A DNA stretch of 64,000 nt from Zingiber officinale (Eukaryota > Streptophyta > Magnoliopsida > Zingiberales > Zingiberaceae): NCBI RefSeq assembly GCF_018446385.1, contig NC_055998.1, positions 19,275,173 through 19,339,172 of the forward strand, read 5' to 3'. Below the pieces are notes generated by a model. The model saw only the letters and a program-made list of their open reading frames with translations, was not told the DNA's origin and did no database searches. Below are positions 12,813-22,835 of the stretch, piece after piece. Made by a program: the position numbers and the translations under genes. Position 1 is the first letter of the stretch; each line of letters starts with the position of its first letter.

Positions 12813-13200
12813 TGTTTGACAATCTATTTAAGTTTAGGCTAATTTCCAATACAATGATAAATAATGATTGTAGCTTGCTGAAATAATAATTGCATAATTG
12901 CAGTAAGCTTGATTTTAATTTACTAAGATAGGCATAAGCAATAAGCATGAACTTCAACATAGATCTCCCCCTTTGTCAAAAATCAAAAACAAATAACTCC
13001 CCCTCAATAAGTGCACAAGGCAAATATGATAAATCCGAGGAATGCTCCCCCTAAAACACATATATCAACAGAACATAACAACACTGGAATGTAGAATCAA
13101 AAGGAGAGTGTAGCAAAAAAATATATCATACATTCAAAATAAAAGAGAGTTCACAAAAAGGACTCCAGAACAACCATCCATACAACAAGATAAAAATACA
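12813..13200 (-). other. Copia 3' untranslated spacer
   Basis: Non-coding sequence between the env-like ORF and the polypurine tract. It repeats short purine-rich blocks on the minus strand (GGGGGAG-type at about 12965, 13000 and 13045), which resemble extra polypurine tracts. Confidence 0.6.
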
Positions 13201-13851
13201 TCATATAGGAACATAAAACTCGATAAGCTCGTCTCCAGGAGGAGTGGGATCAGGATCAGCAGCTGGAGCGGACGTAGTAGCCGGAGCAGGAACCGCCGCA
13301 GAGTCAGGATCAGGGGCATCCTCAGCAGGGGGAACAAGGGCGGTGGATGGACCAGACTGAGACGGGTGAACCGTCACCCACGAGCCCACTAAGTCCACCA
13401 GTGTATCCAGAGTCCGCTGCATCGAAGTCTGCTGCTGGACCACAGTATCCAGAGTCCGCTGCATCGAAGTCTGCTGCTGGACCACGGTATCTATCGTGGT
13501 ATGCAGGCTGGCTACCTCCAGGGTCAGCTCCTCAAGGCGAGTGGAAACCGTCTCCTCAAAACTCGAAGAAGCTGGCCCATGGAACTCCTCCTCAGCCTCA
13601 TCCTCCGCAGGAGCCAAGGCCTGTGCCTCCCCCCTGTGGCGAGCTCGGGGTCCCTCCCCAAAAGCACGGCCGTCGATCCATCTAACTCCAGCTGGACCAC
13701 CAATAAGACCCGACTTCTTGAAGGAGCGTGAAGAAATCCGAGAATAAGCCACGGTCATGTGCTCCAAACGTCCCTGCGAGACATCAACCTTCTGAGACCC
13801 CAGCCAATCTGTGATCAGATGCCCGAAAGGCATATGTATCGTCTGCTGCAC
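13201..13851 (-). pseudogene. Env-like ORF, C-terminal part with coiled coil
   Basis: This 216-codon frame follows the 13815-14462 frame with a 37-bp overlap and reads as its continuation after a frame change. An N-terminal part (LITDWLGSQKVDVSQGRL) is followed by an acidic linker and, at about residues 115-150, a heptad-patterned stretch with a perfect tandem 14-residue unit (VVQQQTSMQRTLDT twice), predicted coiled coil. The C-terminus is Pro/Ala-rich. Function is unknown; it is the 'third ORF' found after pol in Sireviruses. Plus-strand frames at 13347-13747 are shadows. Confidence 0.6.
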
Positions 13852-14462
13852 GGGCTGGGTGAAATGGATGATGCAATGAAGATATTCAGAGGAATGTTGA
13901 TGTCAAGAGAATGACGAATGACATAGAGAGCAAACATATGAGGCGGTCGTAGAGCGGCTAGAGCACGAGAGGCAATAGGGAAAAGACAGTTGATGATCAC
14001 TTTAAACAAAGCAGCATTTTCAGCCGATAACTCAAGAGAAGAAAACTTAATGATATGAGCATCTGGCCCATCCGGACGAGGACGACCAAAGAAGAACTGA
14101 TGCATGGAGGCAATGCTAATATGCTCAAAAGGTGGAGGCAGCTCATCGGGAAGATTCGGATAAAAGACAAAATCATTGTTTGAGGGTAGACATTCGAGAT
14201 AAGATTGAAGAATCTCATAAGAGAAGTCCAGGCTCCGTTTTGCAACACGAGTGCGATAATTTACACCATCTGAAGTGTGTAAATTATTATAGAATTCGGA
14301 GACAAGACCTATATTGACGTCCCTCTCACAGGTCAACAGGGAGTCAAGTTTATAATGCTTGAACCTATTATAGGTATCAAAACAGGATGTCCTATAGTAT
14401 GGTAAATCAACTGATCTAGGGGGTATAAGTTTGAAAGCATTTTTGGTGAAAGCTTGTTGCAT
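13815..14462 (-). pseudogene. Env-like / 'putative plant transposon protein' domain (PF20167-like)
   Basis: A 215-codon frame contains LVSEFYNNLHTS at about residue 54, matching the hallmark 'LVREFYANL' block of a domain common in third ORFs of plant retroelements. DFVFYPNLPDELPPPFEH and FSSLELSAENAALFKVI follow. The ATG at 14462 lies mid-frame: the same frame stays open upstream without an ATG to a stop near 14670, so an upstream exon or a lost start is likely. The frame shifts into 13201-13851 near 13840. There is no convincing signal peptide or membrane anchor, so 'envelope' is only a positional label. Confidence 0.6.
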
Positions 14463-15950
14463 TGCAGCATTTGGAAACCTAGGGTCAGTGGGAGGTTGAG
14501 GACGTGAGGAAGGAACAGACGACCCTTCGCCCGATTCACGGACCTTTTGTTTCTTTTTGTGGGATAGAAAACAAATGCACGAGATGCCCAGGGTTGACAG
14601 TGAACGGAAAGGAATACAAAGTGCGTGAGGAAGGGACAGTGAATGGTTTGACAGTAATGCAAAGATTCAAGGGTAGTGCAAGTAATGCAATGCATGAGGG
14701 ATAATGAAATGCACAAAGACACACAAAAATACAGATTAGGTCAAGAATAGGAGCAAAAAGGAACAACAAGGAGTAGAGCAACAAGTTTTACCTAGGTTTA
14801 GGGTTTGGAGTCCGCATTTTGTGTGGGACGCGGAGAAGAGGAAAGGAGCTGCCCAGTGCGTCGAGAGAGAACTGGAATAGAAGTGGAATAGCTCCTCTTC
14901 GCCGGAGAAGCACGCCGGAGTGACGATCGAGACAGGCAGAACCGTCACCTGGGAAGTCGCCTAGGGCAAAAACCGCGTCGAGAGAGAGAAAGAGAAAAAA
15001 ATAAGGGATCGATTCGGATCCACAGGTTTAAGACGGGTTTTAGGGCTTCGATCGATCGACCGATCGATTGAGAGTAATTGAATCGATCGGTCGATCGATT
15101 CACAATGCTTCTGTGAAAGTCGAACAAAAGGCTGAATCGATCCATGGATCGATTCAGACGCCTTCTGTGGAAAAACGAAAGGGTGTCTCAATCGATCCAC
15201 TGATCGATCGAGGTGCGCTGAATCGATCCCTTGATCGATTCAGATGCCCTCTGTGAAAATCGAAAGGGCGTCTCAATCGATCCATTGATCGATCGAGGTG
15301 CTCTGAATCGATCCATTGATCGATTCAGATGCCTTCTGTGGTCAAGCGCGAGCCTCCCAATCGATTGACCAATCGATTGGGAAGCCTGATTTTTTAGCAC
15401 AGCTGAAAAACTTTCAGACCTAGGATTTGGAAAAACACAACTAAATGTACACTACCCCAAAAATCACGAAAATTTGCATAGACACTATATGTATGTCCCA
15501 AATTATAAGAAAAATAAAGTTTAATAAAGGAACTCGCCTTAGTGAAAACTTACACAAAACCATAAATTATTGAAAACTTCAAAGATATGAGGAAGTTTGT
15601 ATCTACCTATTTCATAATAATCCCCATCTAATAACACACTTCAACCAATGTTTCAGAAATGAGTTGTTATATGGTTAATTGAAAATTTCCAATCATAATC
15701 TAGGGCAACGAGCACATGAGTTGTACACTTGCTTTCCCTATGATTGGACAAATGAATGTTTCATGTTAAAATCATTTTTCTTGACCAATTTAATGCATCA
15801 TAACAAGCATTATGATCAAGATAAATGCTCCTAACCTCTCACCCCCATCTAAATCACACAAAGAAGATACCCCTACGTGTTTGTGAGAGGCAAAAATTTA
15901 GGTGAAGAACCTAAAAGCTTTACCTATAAAGTGACCATGGAGGATTTGAT
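14463..15950 (-). repeat. Copia spacer between pol and third ORF, with palindrome array
   Basis: Non-coding DNA holds at 15045-15390 a series of palindromes of the same type as in the LTRs: GATCGATCGACCGATCGATT, AATCGATCCATGGATCGATT, AATCGATCCATTGATCGATT and AATCGATTGACCAATCGATT, alternating with 'CTTCTGTG' linkers. ORF-like frames at 14945-15400 are translations of these repeats, not genes. Confidence 0.8.
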
Positions 15951-16427
15951 TTAATCAATACAACACATTCCCAATTCTCTTCTAAGAAAGCTAAATTCAA
16001 CTTCGGGAAGAGGTTTGGTGAAGATATTGGCTAAGTTTGATTTTGATCCAACATAATTTAAAATGATATCACCTCGAGTTACATGATCGCGGATAAAATG
16101 ATGTTTAACCTCTATGTGTTTCGTTCTTGAATGATGAACGGGATTTTTCGTTAAATTGATTGTACTCACATTATCACAAAGTACTTGAACATTGTTATAG
16201 GTAAGCTTATAGTCTTCTAGAGTATGAGTCATCCATAATAATTGCGATACACACTCTCCCATGACAATATATTCCGCTTCGGTTGTGGAGAGAGCTACAC
16301 AATGTTGTTTTCTACTTGACCAACTTACTAAAGAGGACCCTAGAAACTGACAGCTACCACTAGTGCTTTTGCGATCCAACTTGCATCCGACATAATCGGA
16401 ATCGGTATAGCCCACTAGGTCAAAAGT
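15951..16427 (-). pseudogene. Copia RNase H domain
   Basis: The frame reads VGYTDSDYVGCKLDRKSTSG, then VALSTTEAEYIVMGE and HIEVKHHFIRD, the Ty1/copia RNase H motifs with the Asp/Glu/Asp set. It is separated from the reverse transcriptase frame by one in-frame TAA (16428-16430) ahead of TFDLVGYTDSD. The C-terminus (ANIFTKPLPEVEFSFLRRELG) is the normal end of copia pol. Confidence 0.85.
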
Positions 16428-17270
16428 TTAGGTTCTAGGATACCAAAGACCAACATTTTGAGTCCCCTTGAGATAACGAAGAATTCGCTTAACGGCACTC
16501 AAATGTGACTCCTTGGCACAAGATTGGTACCTAGAACATATACCTAGGTAGAGAAGACTTCCTATAGCACTACGATACGCTTTGGAGTCAACTTCTTTCC
16601 CCTCAATGTCTTTATCCAACTTAGTATTTGTGGCCATGGGGGTAGATATTTCCTTTGCATTTTCCATTCCAAATTTCTTAAATAGTTCTTTGACATATTT
16701 GGATTGATGAATGTAAATGCCTTCTTTTGTTTGCTTAATTTGTAATCCTAGGAAAAATGTCAACTCACCAACCAAACTCATTTCGAATTCACTCTCCATG
16801 TGATTAATGAATTCATTTAAAAAATCTTTATTTGTGGAACCACAAATAATGTCATCTACATATACTTGGGCCACAAACAAATCATTACCATTATTTTTCA
16901 AGAATAAAGTAGGATCAATTTTTCCTCTATGAAACCCTTTTGATACTAGAAATGTTGACAACCGTTCATACCAAGCCCGAGGAGCTTGTTTTAGTCCATA
17001 TAAGGCCTTTTTAAGTTTATATACATGGGTTGGACACTCCAAATTTTCAAATCCCGGTGGTTGCTCAACATATACTTCTTCTTTTATTACACCATTTAAA
17101 AATGCTGATTTTACATCCATTTGGTACAATTTGAAGCCCTTGTGGGCGGCAAAGGTCAACATCATTCTAATTGACTCCAATCTTGCTACGGGTGCATAAG
17201 TTTCATCATAGTCCAACCCTTCTACTTGATTGAAACCCCTAGCGACCAATCTAGCTTTGTTTCTCACCAC
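16428..17270 (-). pseudogene. Copia reverse transcriptase
   Basis: The 280-residue frame begins [20 protein letters not shown] and contains the polymerase motifs [10 protein letters not shown] and [10 protein letters not shown], the Asp pair of the YVDD box intact. Near residue 240, [14 protein letters not shown] lacks the 'ASRPDI' block that copia RTs normally have; the frame is kept, so this is an in-frame loss of about 11 residues. A one-base frame change near 17317 separates it from the integrase frame, and the frame ends at the TAA at 16428-16430. Confidence 0.85.
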
Positions 17271-19015
17271 TATCCCTTTATCATCAAGTTTGTTCCTAAA
17301 AACCCATTTTGTATCAATAATTGATTTGTTGTTGGCCTAGGAACTAAATCCCAAACTTGACTTCTCTCAAATTGAGATAATTCATCTTGCATTGCTAAAA
17401 TCCAATCCGGATCAAACAAGGCATCATCAATGGTTTTTGGTTCTATTTGAGATATTAAGGCAACTTGACTTCCTTCATTTCTAAAGTAAGATCGAGTTCT
17501 CACTCCTTGAGTAATGTCTCCTACTACTTGATCTAAGGGATGATTTACATGAGTCCTAGTAGGTCTTGAGTCTTGATTTGTTATAATTTCGGGTTCAAGT
17601 GGCAAAGGTTCATTTTTCTCACCATCACTTTCTTGATATTCTTCTCCTTGATGATTTACCTCATTTAGTGTTAGTTTTTCTAACTCAAATTGTAATTCTT
17701 CATCGTTTGTTCTTATAGAGTTTAAAGAGGGATTTTCTTCAAATACAACATTTAGTGATTCTTCAACTAGTTTTGATCTTTTGTTGTAAATTCGGTATGC
17801 CTTGCTATGACTTGAGTATCCTACAAGAATCCCCTCATCCGCCTTAGCGGAAAACTTTCCCAAGTGATCCTTGGTGTTTAGAATATAGACCTTACACCCA
17901 AATACTCTAAGATGCTTAATTGTAGGTTGTTTACCAAACCATAATTCATGAGGTGTTTTTCCTAGAAACCTATGTATTAAAGTTCGATTTTGGACATAAC
18001 AAGCCGTATTGATTGCTTCGGCCCATAGGAAACTATGTAGTGAATATTCATTTAACATGCTCCTAGCGGCCTCTTGTAACACCCTATTTTTCCTCTCAAC
18101 AACTCCATTTTGTTGAGGTGTTCTAGGGGTTGAAAACTCATGTTTGTAGCCTTTTTCCATACAAAAACTTGTGAATCTATCATTTTCAAACTCACCTCCA
18201 TGATCACTTCTTATTTTGTTTATCTTATGAGCCTTTTCATTTTCTACTCTATTACAAAAAGCAATCAAGGTATCTAGAGTTTGATCCTTATGTTTCAAGA
18301 AAAACACCCATGTATATCTAGTGTAATCATCCACAATTACAAAGCAATATCTACTACCATTTAAGGAAATATATTTGCTACTATCAAATAAATCCATGTG
18401 AATGAGCTCTAAAGCATTTGAAGTACTTACAACATTTTTACCTTTATGAGTAGCTTTGGTTTGCTTACCCATTTGACATGCATCACATATTTTGTCCTTT
18501 TGAAACTTCAACTTTGGCAATCCGTACACCAACTCCTTCCTTGGGAGATTTTTGATATTCTTCATGTTGGTGTGAGCGAGTCTCCGGTGCCAACGCCACA
18601 TCTCCTCTTCTTTGGACATGAGACACTTAGCAAACACATTAGTAGCACCAGATAGTTCAACTTGATAAATATTTTCTTTTCTATGGCCTATGAGAACATT
18701 GGCGTTTAGTTCACTATGTTTGACTAGGCATTGAGATGAGTTGAACTCAACTCTATACCCCGAGTCACATAGTTGACTAACACTCAAGAGATTAAAAGCC
18801 ATGCCTTTTACTAGTAACACATTTTTTATTACAAATTTCTCGAAAATTCTAATATCTCCAATTCCTATAACTTTTAGCTCACCACTATTACCAAAAGAAA
18901 CGGTACCTTTACTTTTGTGTCTAAATGATGAAAATTTTGATGAGTCTCCCGTCATATGCTCAGAGCATCCACTATCTACGAACCATGTTGTTGAATGCTC
19001 CCCCTTTGCGCATGC
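17270..19015 (-). pseudogene. Copia protease and integrase
   Basis: The frame is open from a TAG at 19016-19018. The protease box WFVDSGCSEHMTGD is present near 18940-18985. GAG-pre-integrase motif (WRWHRRLAHTNMKNIKNL, then CDACQMGK, the HHCC zinc finger) precedes the integrase core: the first catalytic Asp in ELIHMDLFDSS, the second in IRSDHGGEF, and the Glu in TPQQNGVVERKNR. A C-terminal integrase segment (HLRVFGCKVYILN) and an acidic linker follow. The frame breaks by one base near 17317, after which reverse transcriptase continues in another frame. Confidence 0.9.
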
Positions 19016-19019
19016 CTAT

Positions 19020-20660
19020 TTAAACACGATGAACCAAATGTTTTGGTACCCACACTTTGGGCCCGGTAGCATCAATAACAAATTGCTTGGGTACCCAAGC
19101 TTGAACAACCTTAACCCTTGAAGCATGGTTTCTACTAATTAGGGACATGAATTTAACTTCCTTATCTTGAGATTTGAAACCTAGTCCCGCTTTATTGTAC
19201 ACGCCTCTTTGAGCTCCTAGAATCATGTCTAAGTATTTTGAGCTTGAAGTAAATTTTACTAGAGCACATCTAAGATCATCAACTTGTGATTTCAATGATA
19301 CATTTTCTTTTTCAAGATCATCAACATCATTTTTGTCATTTTCATGAAGCATGCAACTTTCACATGGCACAATTTCATTTTTGAGTGATTTCAATTCATT
19401 TTGCAATCTTTTGACCTTCCCTTTTGATTTAGCTAGTGCATTGGTTAAGCATGCAATGGTGGCATACATCTTATCAAGCTTGGGAGAAATTACCTCATCA
19501 TCACTAGAAGATGACTCACTTGAAGACTCCACATCTTCTTCATGACTATCTTCATCTTCACTATCTTCTACATGACTTAAGGCCATGAGAGTCATGTGCT
19601 TTGAGCTCTTCCTTTCATCTTCTTCCGATGAGCTTGATGATGAGTCATCCCATGTGGCTTTCAACGCCTTCTTCTTTTTCTTGATCTTTTCCTCTTGCTT
19701 CTTCAACTTTGGACACTCCGTTTTGTAGTGCCCCTTTTTCTTACATTCATAGCAAATTACATCAGTTTTATTCTTAGAATCTACAAGAGATTTACCTTTT
19801 CTTTTCTCATCATTGAAGATTTTCTTAACATCCTTTTTGTCAAACTTCCTTGAATGTCTCATCATTCTTCGAACGAAGTTTGCCATTTCACTTGATGATA
19901 GCTCTTCATCACTATCACTATCACTATCTTGTTCGGATTCTGAAGATGACTCCTTCTTCTCCTTTTTCTTTTCCTTGTGCTTCTTTTTGCTCTTTTCACC
20001 TGCAACCAAGGCTATACCTTTCTCCTTATGGCTTGTGTTAGCTTGCTCATGCAATTCAAGTTCACAAAATAATTCATCTAATTTCACTATTGACAAATCC
20101 CTTGAAACCTTATAAGCATCCACCATGGATGACCATAAAGAGTTTCTTGGGAAAGATTTTAAAGCATACCTTATGAGATCTCGGTTCTCCACACTCTCTC
20201 CAACTGAATGAAGACCATTTAGAAGTTCCTTGAATCTCCCATGTAGTGAGCTTACCGTTTCTCCATCCTTCATGGTGAAGTTTTGAAGTTGATTTATCAA
20301 CAAATCCCTCTTTGCAATTCTTGAATCCTTGGTGCCTTCATTTAGTTCAATAAGCTTATCCCACAAATCCTTGGCACTCTTAAAGGGTCCAACTTTGTTG
20401 AGTTGTTCCGAGCTTAATCCACATTGAAGAGTCACAATCGCCTTTGCATTTGCTTGAGCCTTCATTTTTTGTTCAACAGTCCACTTGGATGACTCAAGCA
20501 TTTTTCCATTTTCAGTTGGCGCCATGAATCCCTCCGTGATTGAGAACCACATATCAATTTCGGTCATGAGATAGTGTTCCATGCGGCTCTTCCAATAAGT
20601 AAAATTGCTGCCTTCATAGAATGGTGGTCGTGAAGTACTATGTCCCTCCTTCATTGACAT
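19020..20660 (-). CDS. Copia gag
   Basis: This 546-codon frame starts at the ATG at 20658-20660 (MSMKEGHSTSRPPFYEGSNF); codons upstream to 20729 lack an ATG. It has a UBN2/DUF4219-type copia gag core (YWKSRMEHYL, then LWDKLIELNEGTKDSR and RFKELLNGL), Lys- and Ser/Glu-rich low-complexity segments, and a CCHC zinc knuckle CYECKKKGHYKTEC at about residues 300-315. A coiled-coil-like region (LQNELKSLKNE) and WVPK repeats end it. Its TAA at 19020-19022 lies two bases from a TAG in the pol frame, so gag and pol are not fused by one simple shift. Confidence 0.85.
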   Translation of the reverse strand: MSMKEGHSTSRPPFYEGSNFTYWKSRMEHYLMTEIDMWFSITEGFMAPTENGKMLESSKWTVEQKMKAQANAKAIVTLQCGLSSEQLNKVGPFKSAKDLWDKLIELNEGTKDSRIAKRDLLINQLQNFTMKDGETVSSLHGRFKELLNGLHSVGESVENRDLIRYALKSFPRNSLWSSMVDAYKVSRDLSIVKLDELFCELELHEQANTSHKEKGIALVAGEKSKKKHKEKKKEKKESSSESEQDSDSDSDEELSSSEMANFVRRMMRHSRKFDKKDVKKIFNDEKRKGKSLVDSKNKTDVICYECKKKGHYKTECPKLKKQEEKIKKKKKALKATWDDSSSSSSEEDERKSSKHMTLMALSHVEDSEDEDSHEEDVESSSESSSSDDEVISPKLDKMYATIACLTNALAKSKGKVKRLQNELKSLKNEIVPCESCMLHENDKNDVDDLEKENVSLKSQVDDLRCALVKFTSSSKYLDMILGAQRGVYNKAGLGFKSQDKEVKFMSLISRNHASRVKVVQAWVPKQFVIDATGPKVWVPKHLVHRV

Positions 20661-20716
20661 CTTGTAGCTCTTTAACTTGTGCTTTCTTGACGATGAATCC
20701 TCAAAAGCAAACCAAT

Positions 20717-20729
20717 GCTCTGATACCAC
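20717..20729 (-). other. Copia primer-binding site (tRNA-iMet)
   Basis: On the minus strand TGGTATCAGAGC begins two bases after the 5' LTR, the standard complement to the 3' end of initiator tRNA-Met. Confidence 0.9.
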
Positions 20730-20730
20730 T

Positions 20731-22100
20731 TGTTAGGATCGGTTGAGCTAGAGGGGGGTGAATGGCTCACTTCTTTTTCTGACCAACTTTGTTTTGCACA
20801 GCGGAAATCTGAAGGCAATGCTAACACCGGTATTTACTTGGTATCCACCTCCTCAAGGAGGTGACTAATCCAAGGATCCACACCACTCACACTCTTTCAC
20901 TATCAAAAATCCTCCTTCTCGGAATCACACCGAAGGTGGAGAAACCTTAACAAAAATACACCTCTCCCTTTTCTTCAAAATAAATATCACAAACGCTACA
21001 AAGAAGAAGTAAAGAAGGATTACAAGCTTTAACCAGCTTCTTCTTTGCAGGTGAGATTTCAGTACGTAGTGGAGAGGAGCTTGAACCCTTTGCTTTGAAT
21101 CTTGATCACTTGAGAGCTTTCAAAAGGCTTGGAGAGCAATGGAACAGTACATTTTTCGTTGTTCTTGTTTTCCAGTTTCTTCCCGTGTTTTATACGTTGA
21201 GAAAAACTAGCCGTTTCTCACGCCGCCGTCGCCGTGGATCGATTGAGGTCATATTCCAATCGATTCACAACTATCCGTTGGAAGCCATCGCGTCAAGATC
21301 GACGGTGCAGATTCTTTTATTTGACTTGGATCGATTGGGGCAGCGTTTGAATCGATTCAAGTGCTTGCTCATGAAATTCGCAGCTGCGTGAATCGATCGG
21401 CCGATCGATTCAATACCTTGAATCGATCGGCTGATCGATTCAGAGTGATTCTGTGCTTCGCACAGAATGTTCACGGATCGATCGGCCGATCGATTCAATC
21501 CCTTGAATCGATCGGCTGATCGATTCAATCCCTTGAATCGATCGGCTGATCGATTCAATCCCTTGAATCGATCGGCTGATCGATTCAGAACGATTCTGTG
21601 CTTCGCACAGAATGTTCACGGATCGATCGGCCGATCGATTCAGTACCTTGAATCGATCGGCTGATCGATCCAAACGCATTCTGTGCTGCGCAGAACTTTA
21701 CCAATCGATCAGCCAATCGATTGCCTTACCTTCAATCGATCGGCTGATCGATTCAGAGGCAATTTGCCGCACAGCCATGTCTGAATCGATTTTCCAGTCG
21801 ATCTCTGACAGTGAGCCTATCACACACATAATCTTGTGACTTGCAGGAGCTTCTCTTGCCAAGAATCTGGTCCCCGACCTTCTTGGACTTCTCTTGCCTT
21901 GCATCTGGTCTTCTGACCTGCAAGAACTCTTTTTGCCAAGAATCCAGTTCTCGACCTTCTTGGTCTTCTCTTGCATCTGGTCTTCTGACCTGCAAGAAAC
22001 TCCTCCTGCAAACTCACAATGCATGTTAGTTCCACCGTATTAACCTAAACTTAAATAATTTTCAACACATTGAAACTTCCAGGGCATGATTGCACCAACA
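20731..22100 (-). repeat. Copia 5' LTR
   Basis: The 1,370-bp LTR pairs with 11486-12796. The palindrome array at 21385-21760 has two additional identical 30-bp units (AATCCCTT plus a 22-bp palindrome) compared with the 3' LTR. Frames reading RSADRF/NRSADRF repeats at 21271-21839 are translations of the array and not proteins. Confidence 0.95.
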
Positions 22101-22105
22101 CTAGG

Positions 22106-22721
22106 CACTGATACCTTGCTTCTGACCGAAAGTAACCCCAGCAGAGATGCGCCGACGAAGAACCTAGGGCACCGGCGGCGCGAGGAAGATGAGGATCGGT
22201 GAGGCGACACCACGAAAGGCTATGGCACGGTGGGAGTTCGGCCTCGGCGCGCAGACCAAAAGAGAGGAAGGCGGCGGCGCGCTGCAGATCTAGGGCACAA
22301 CGACGTCGGTTGTAGTAGTCGGCGCGATGAAGAAGATGAAGAGAAGAAGAGTCGGGCGGAGGCGAGTCTTTGCTGTCACAGAAGATAAAGGGAAAGAGGA
22401 GAAGGAAACCGCCGACGCTAGGAGGTTAGGGCACGGGGTGAGTTCGGTGGAGGAGAAGAGGAAAGGCACGCGGGGGAAAAATAAGGGAAACGGCGGGGGA
22501 GAGGAGAAAAAGAAAATAAAAGAAAAGAAAAAAGAAAAAGGAAATGATTTAAAGAAAATAAACATTTCCTCGTTAAAACGGGGTAGTCTAAACAGGCTTT
22601 CCCGGGGCCCAGTTTTCATCCCCGTAAACTCGTCCATACGGTCTCCGAAAAATTCCAGAAAAATTTCTAAAAATTCTGGAAAATTCCCTTATCATTATTC
22701 GTCATTTTTCGGTATTTTACA
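22106..22721 (-). repeat. Chromovirus 3' LTR, second part
   Basis: Sequence resumes after the copia target-site duplicate and matches 29717-30333. It ends ATTTTACA at 22721. The long plus-strand frame at 22327-22809 also occurs in the other LTR (29927-30160) and is purine-rich LTR sequence, not a gene. Confidence 0.85.
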
Positions 22722-22736
22722 TTCTCCCCCACTAAT
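22722..22736 (-). other. Chromovirus polypurine tract
   Basis: AGTGGGGGAGAA on the minus strand directly abuts the 3' LTR. Confidence 0.8.
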
Positions 22737-22835
22737 AAAAATTTGGTCCTCAAATTTCGTTATCTACCATCAGCAAATACTAACATCAGGTAAAGAGTAT
22801 AAATGTTGAACGGTAAATTAAATCACATACCTCAA

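Larger units (their letters stand above)
11486..22100 (-). mobile_element. Complete Sirevirus-like Ty1/copia element, TSD CTAGG
   Basis: This 10,615-bp element lies between CTAGG duplicates at 11481-11485 and 22101-22105. LTRs are 11486-12796 (3') and 20731-22100 (5'), both TGTTAGGATC...GCACCAACA. Minus-strand order is 5' LTR, tRNA-iMet primer site, gag with zinc knuckle, protease, integrase, reverse transcriptase, RNase H, a non-coding spacer with palindromes, an env-like third ORF, polypurine tract, 3' LTR. An extra ORF after pol plus palindrome-bearing LTRs is the Sirevirus (Maximus) plan. LTRs are nearly identical, so insertion is recent, yet pol carries one frameshift, one nonsense codon and a deletion, so this copy is probably non-autonomous. 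Confidence 0.9.

Noticed and set aside
14504..14930. Possible intron with an ATG exon (MRTPNPKP) upstream of the env-like ORF
   Set aside because: GTAAAA donor and AAAAAG acceptor exist on the minus strand, but the junction phase does not join to the open env-like frame; left as a possibility only.
21385..21760. CRISPR-like regular repeats
   Set aside because: The 30-bp palindromic units lie in the LTR of a retrotransposon and recur in its partner LTR; spacers are fixed short linkers, not unique, and the organism is a plant.
22290..22809. 160-codon basic/Lys-rich plus-strand frame
   Set aside because: Purine-rich chromovirus LTR sequence on the strand opposite the element; the other LTR breaks the same frame early.
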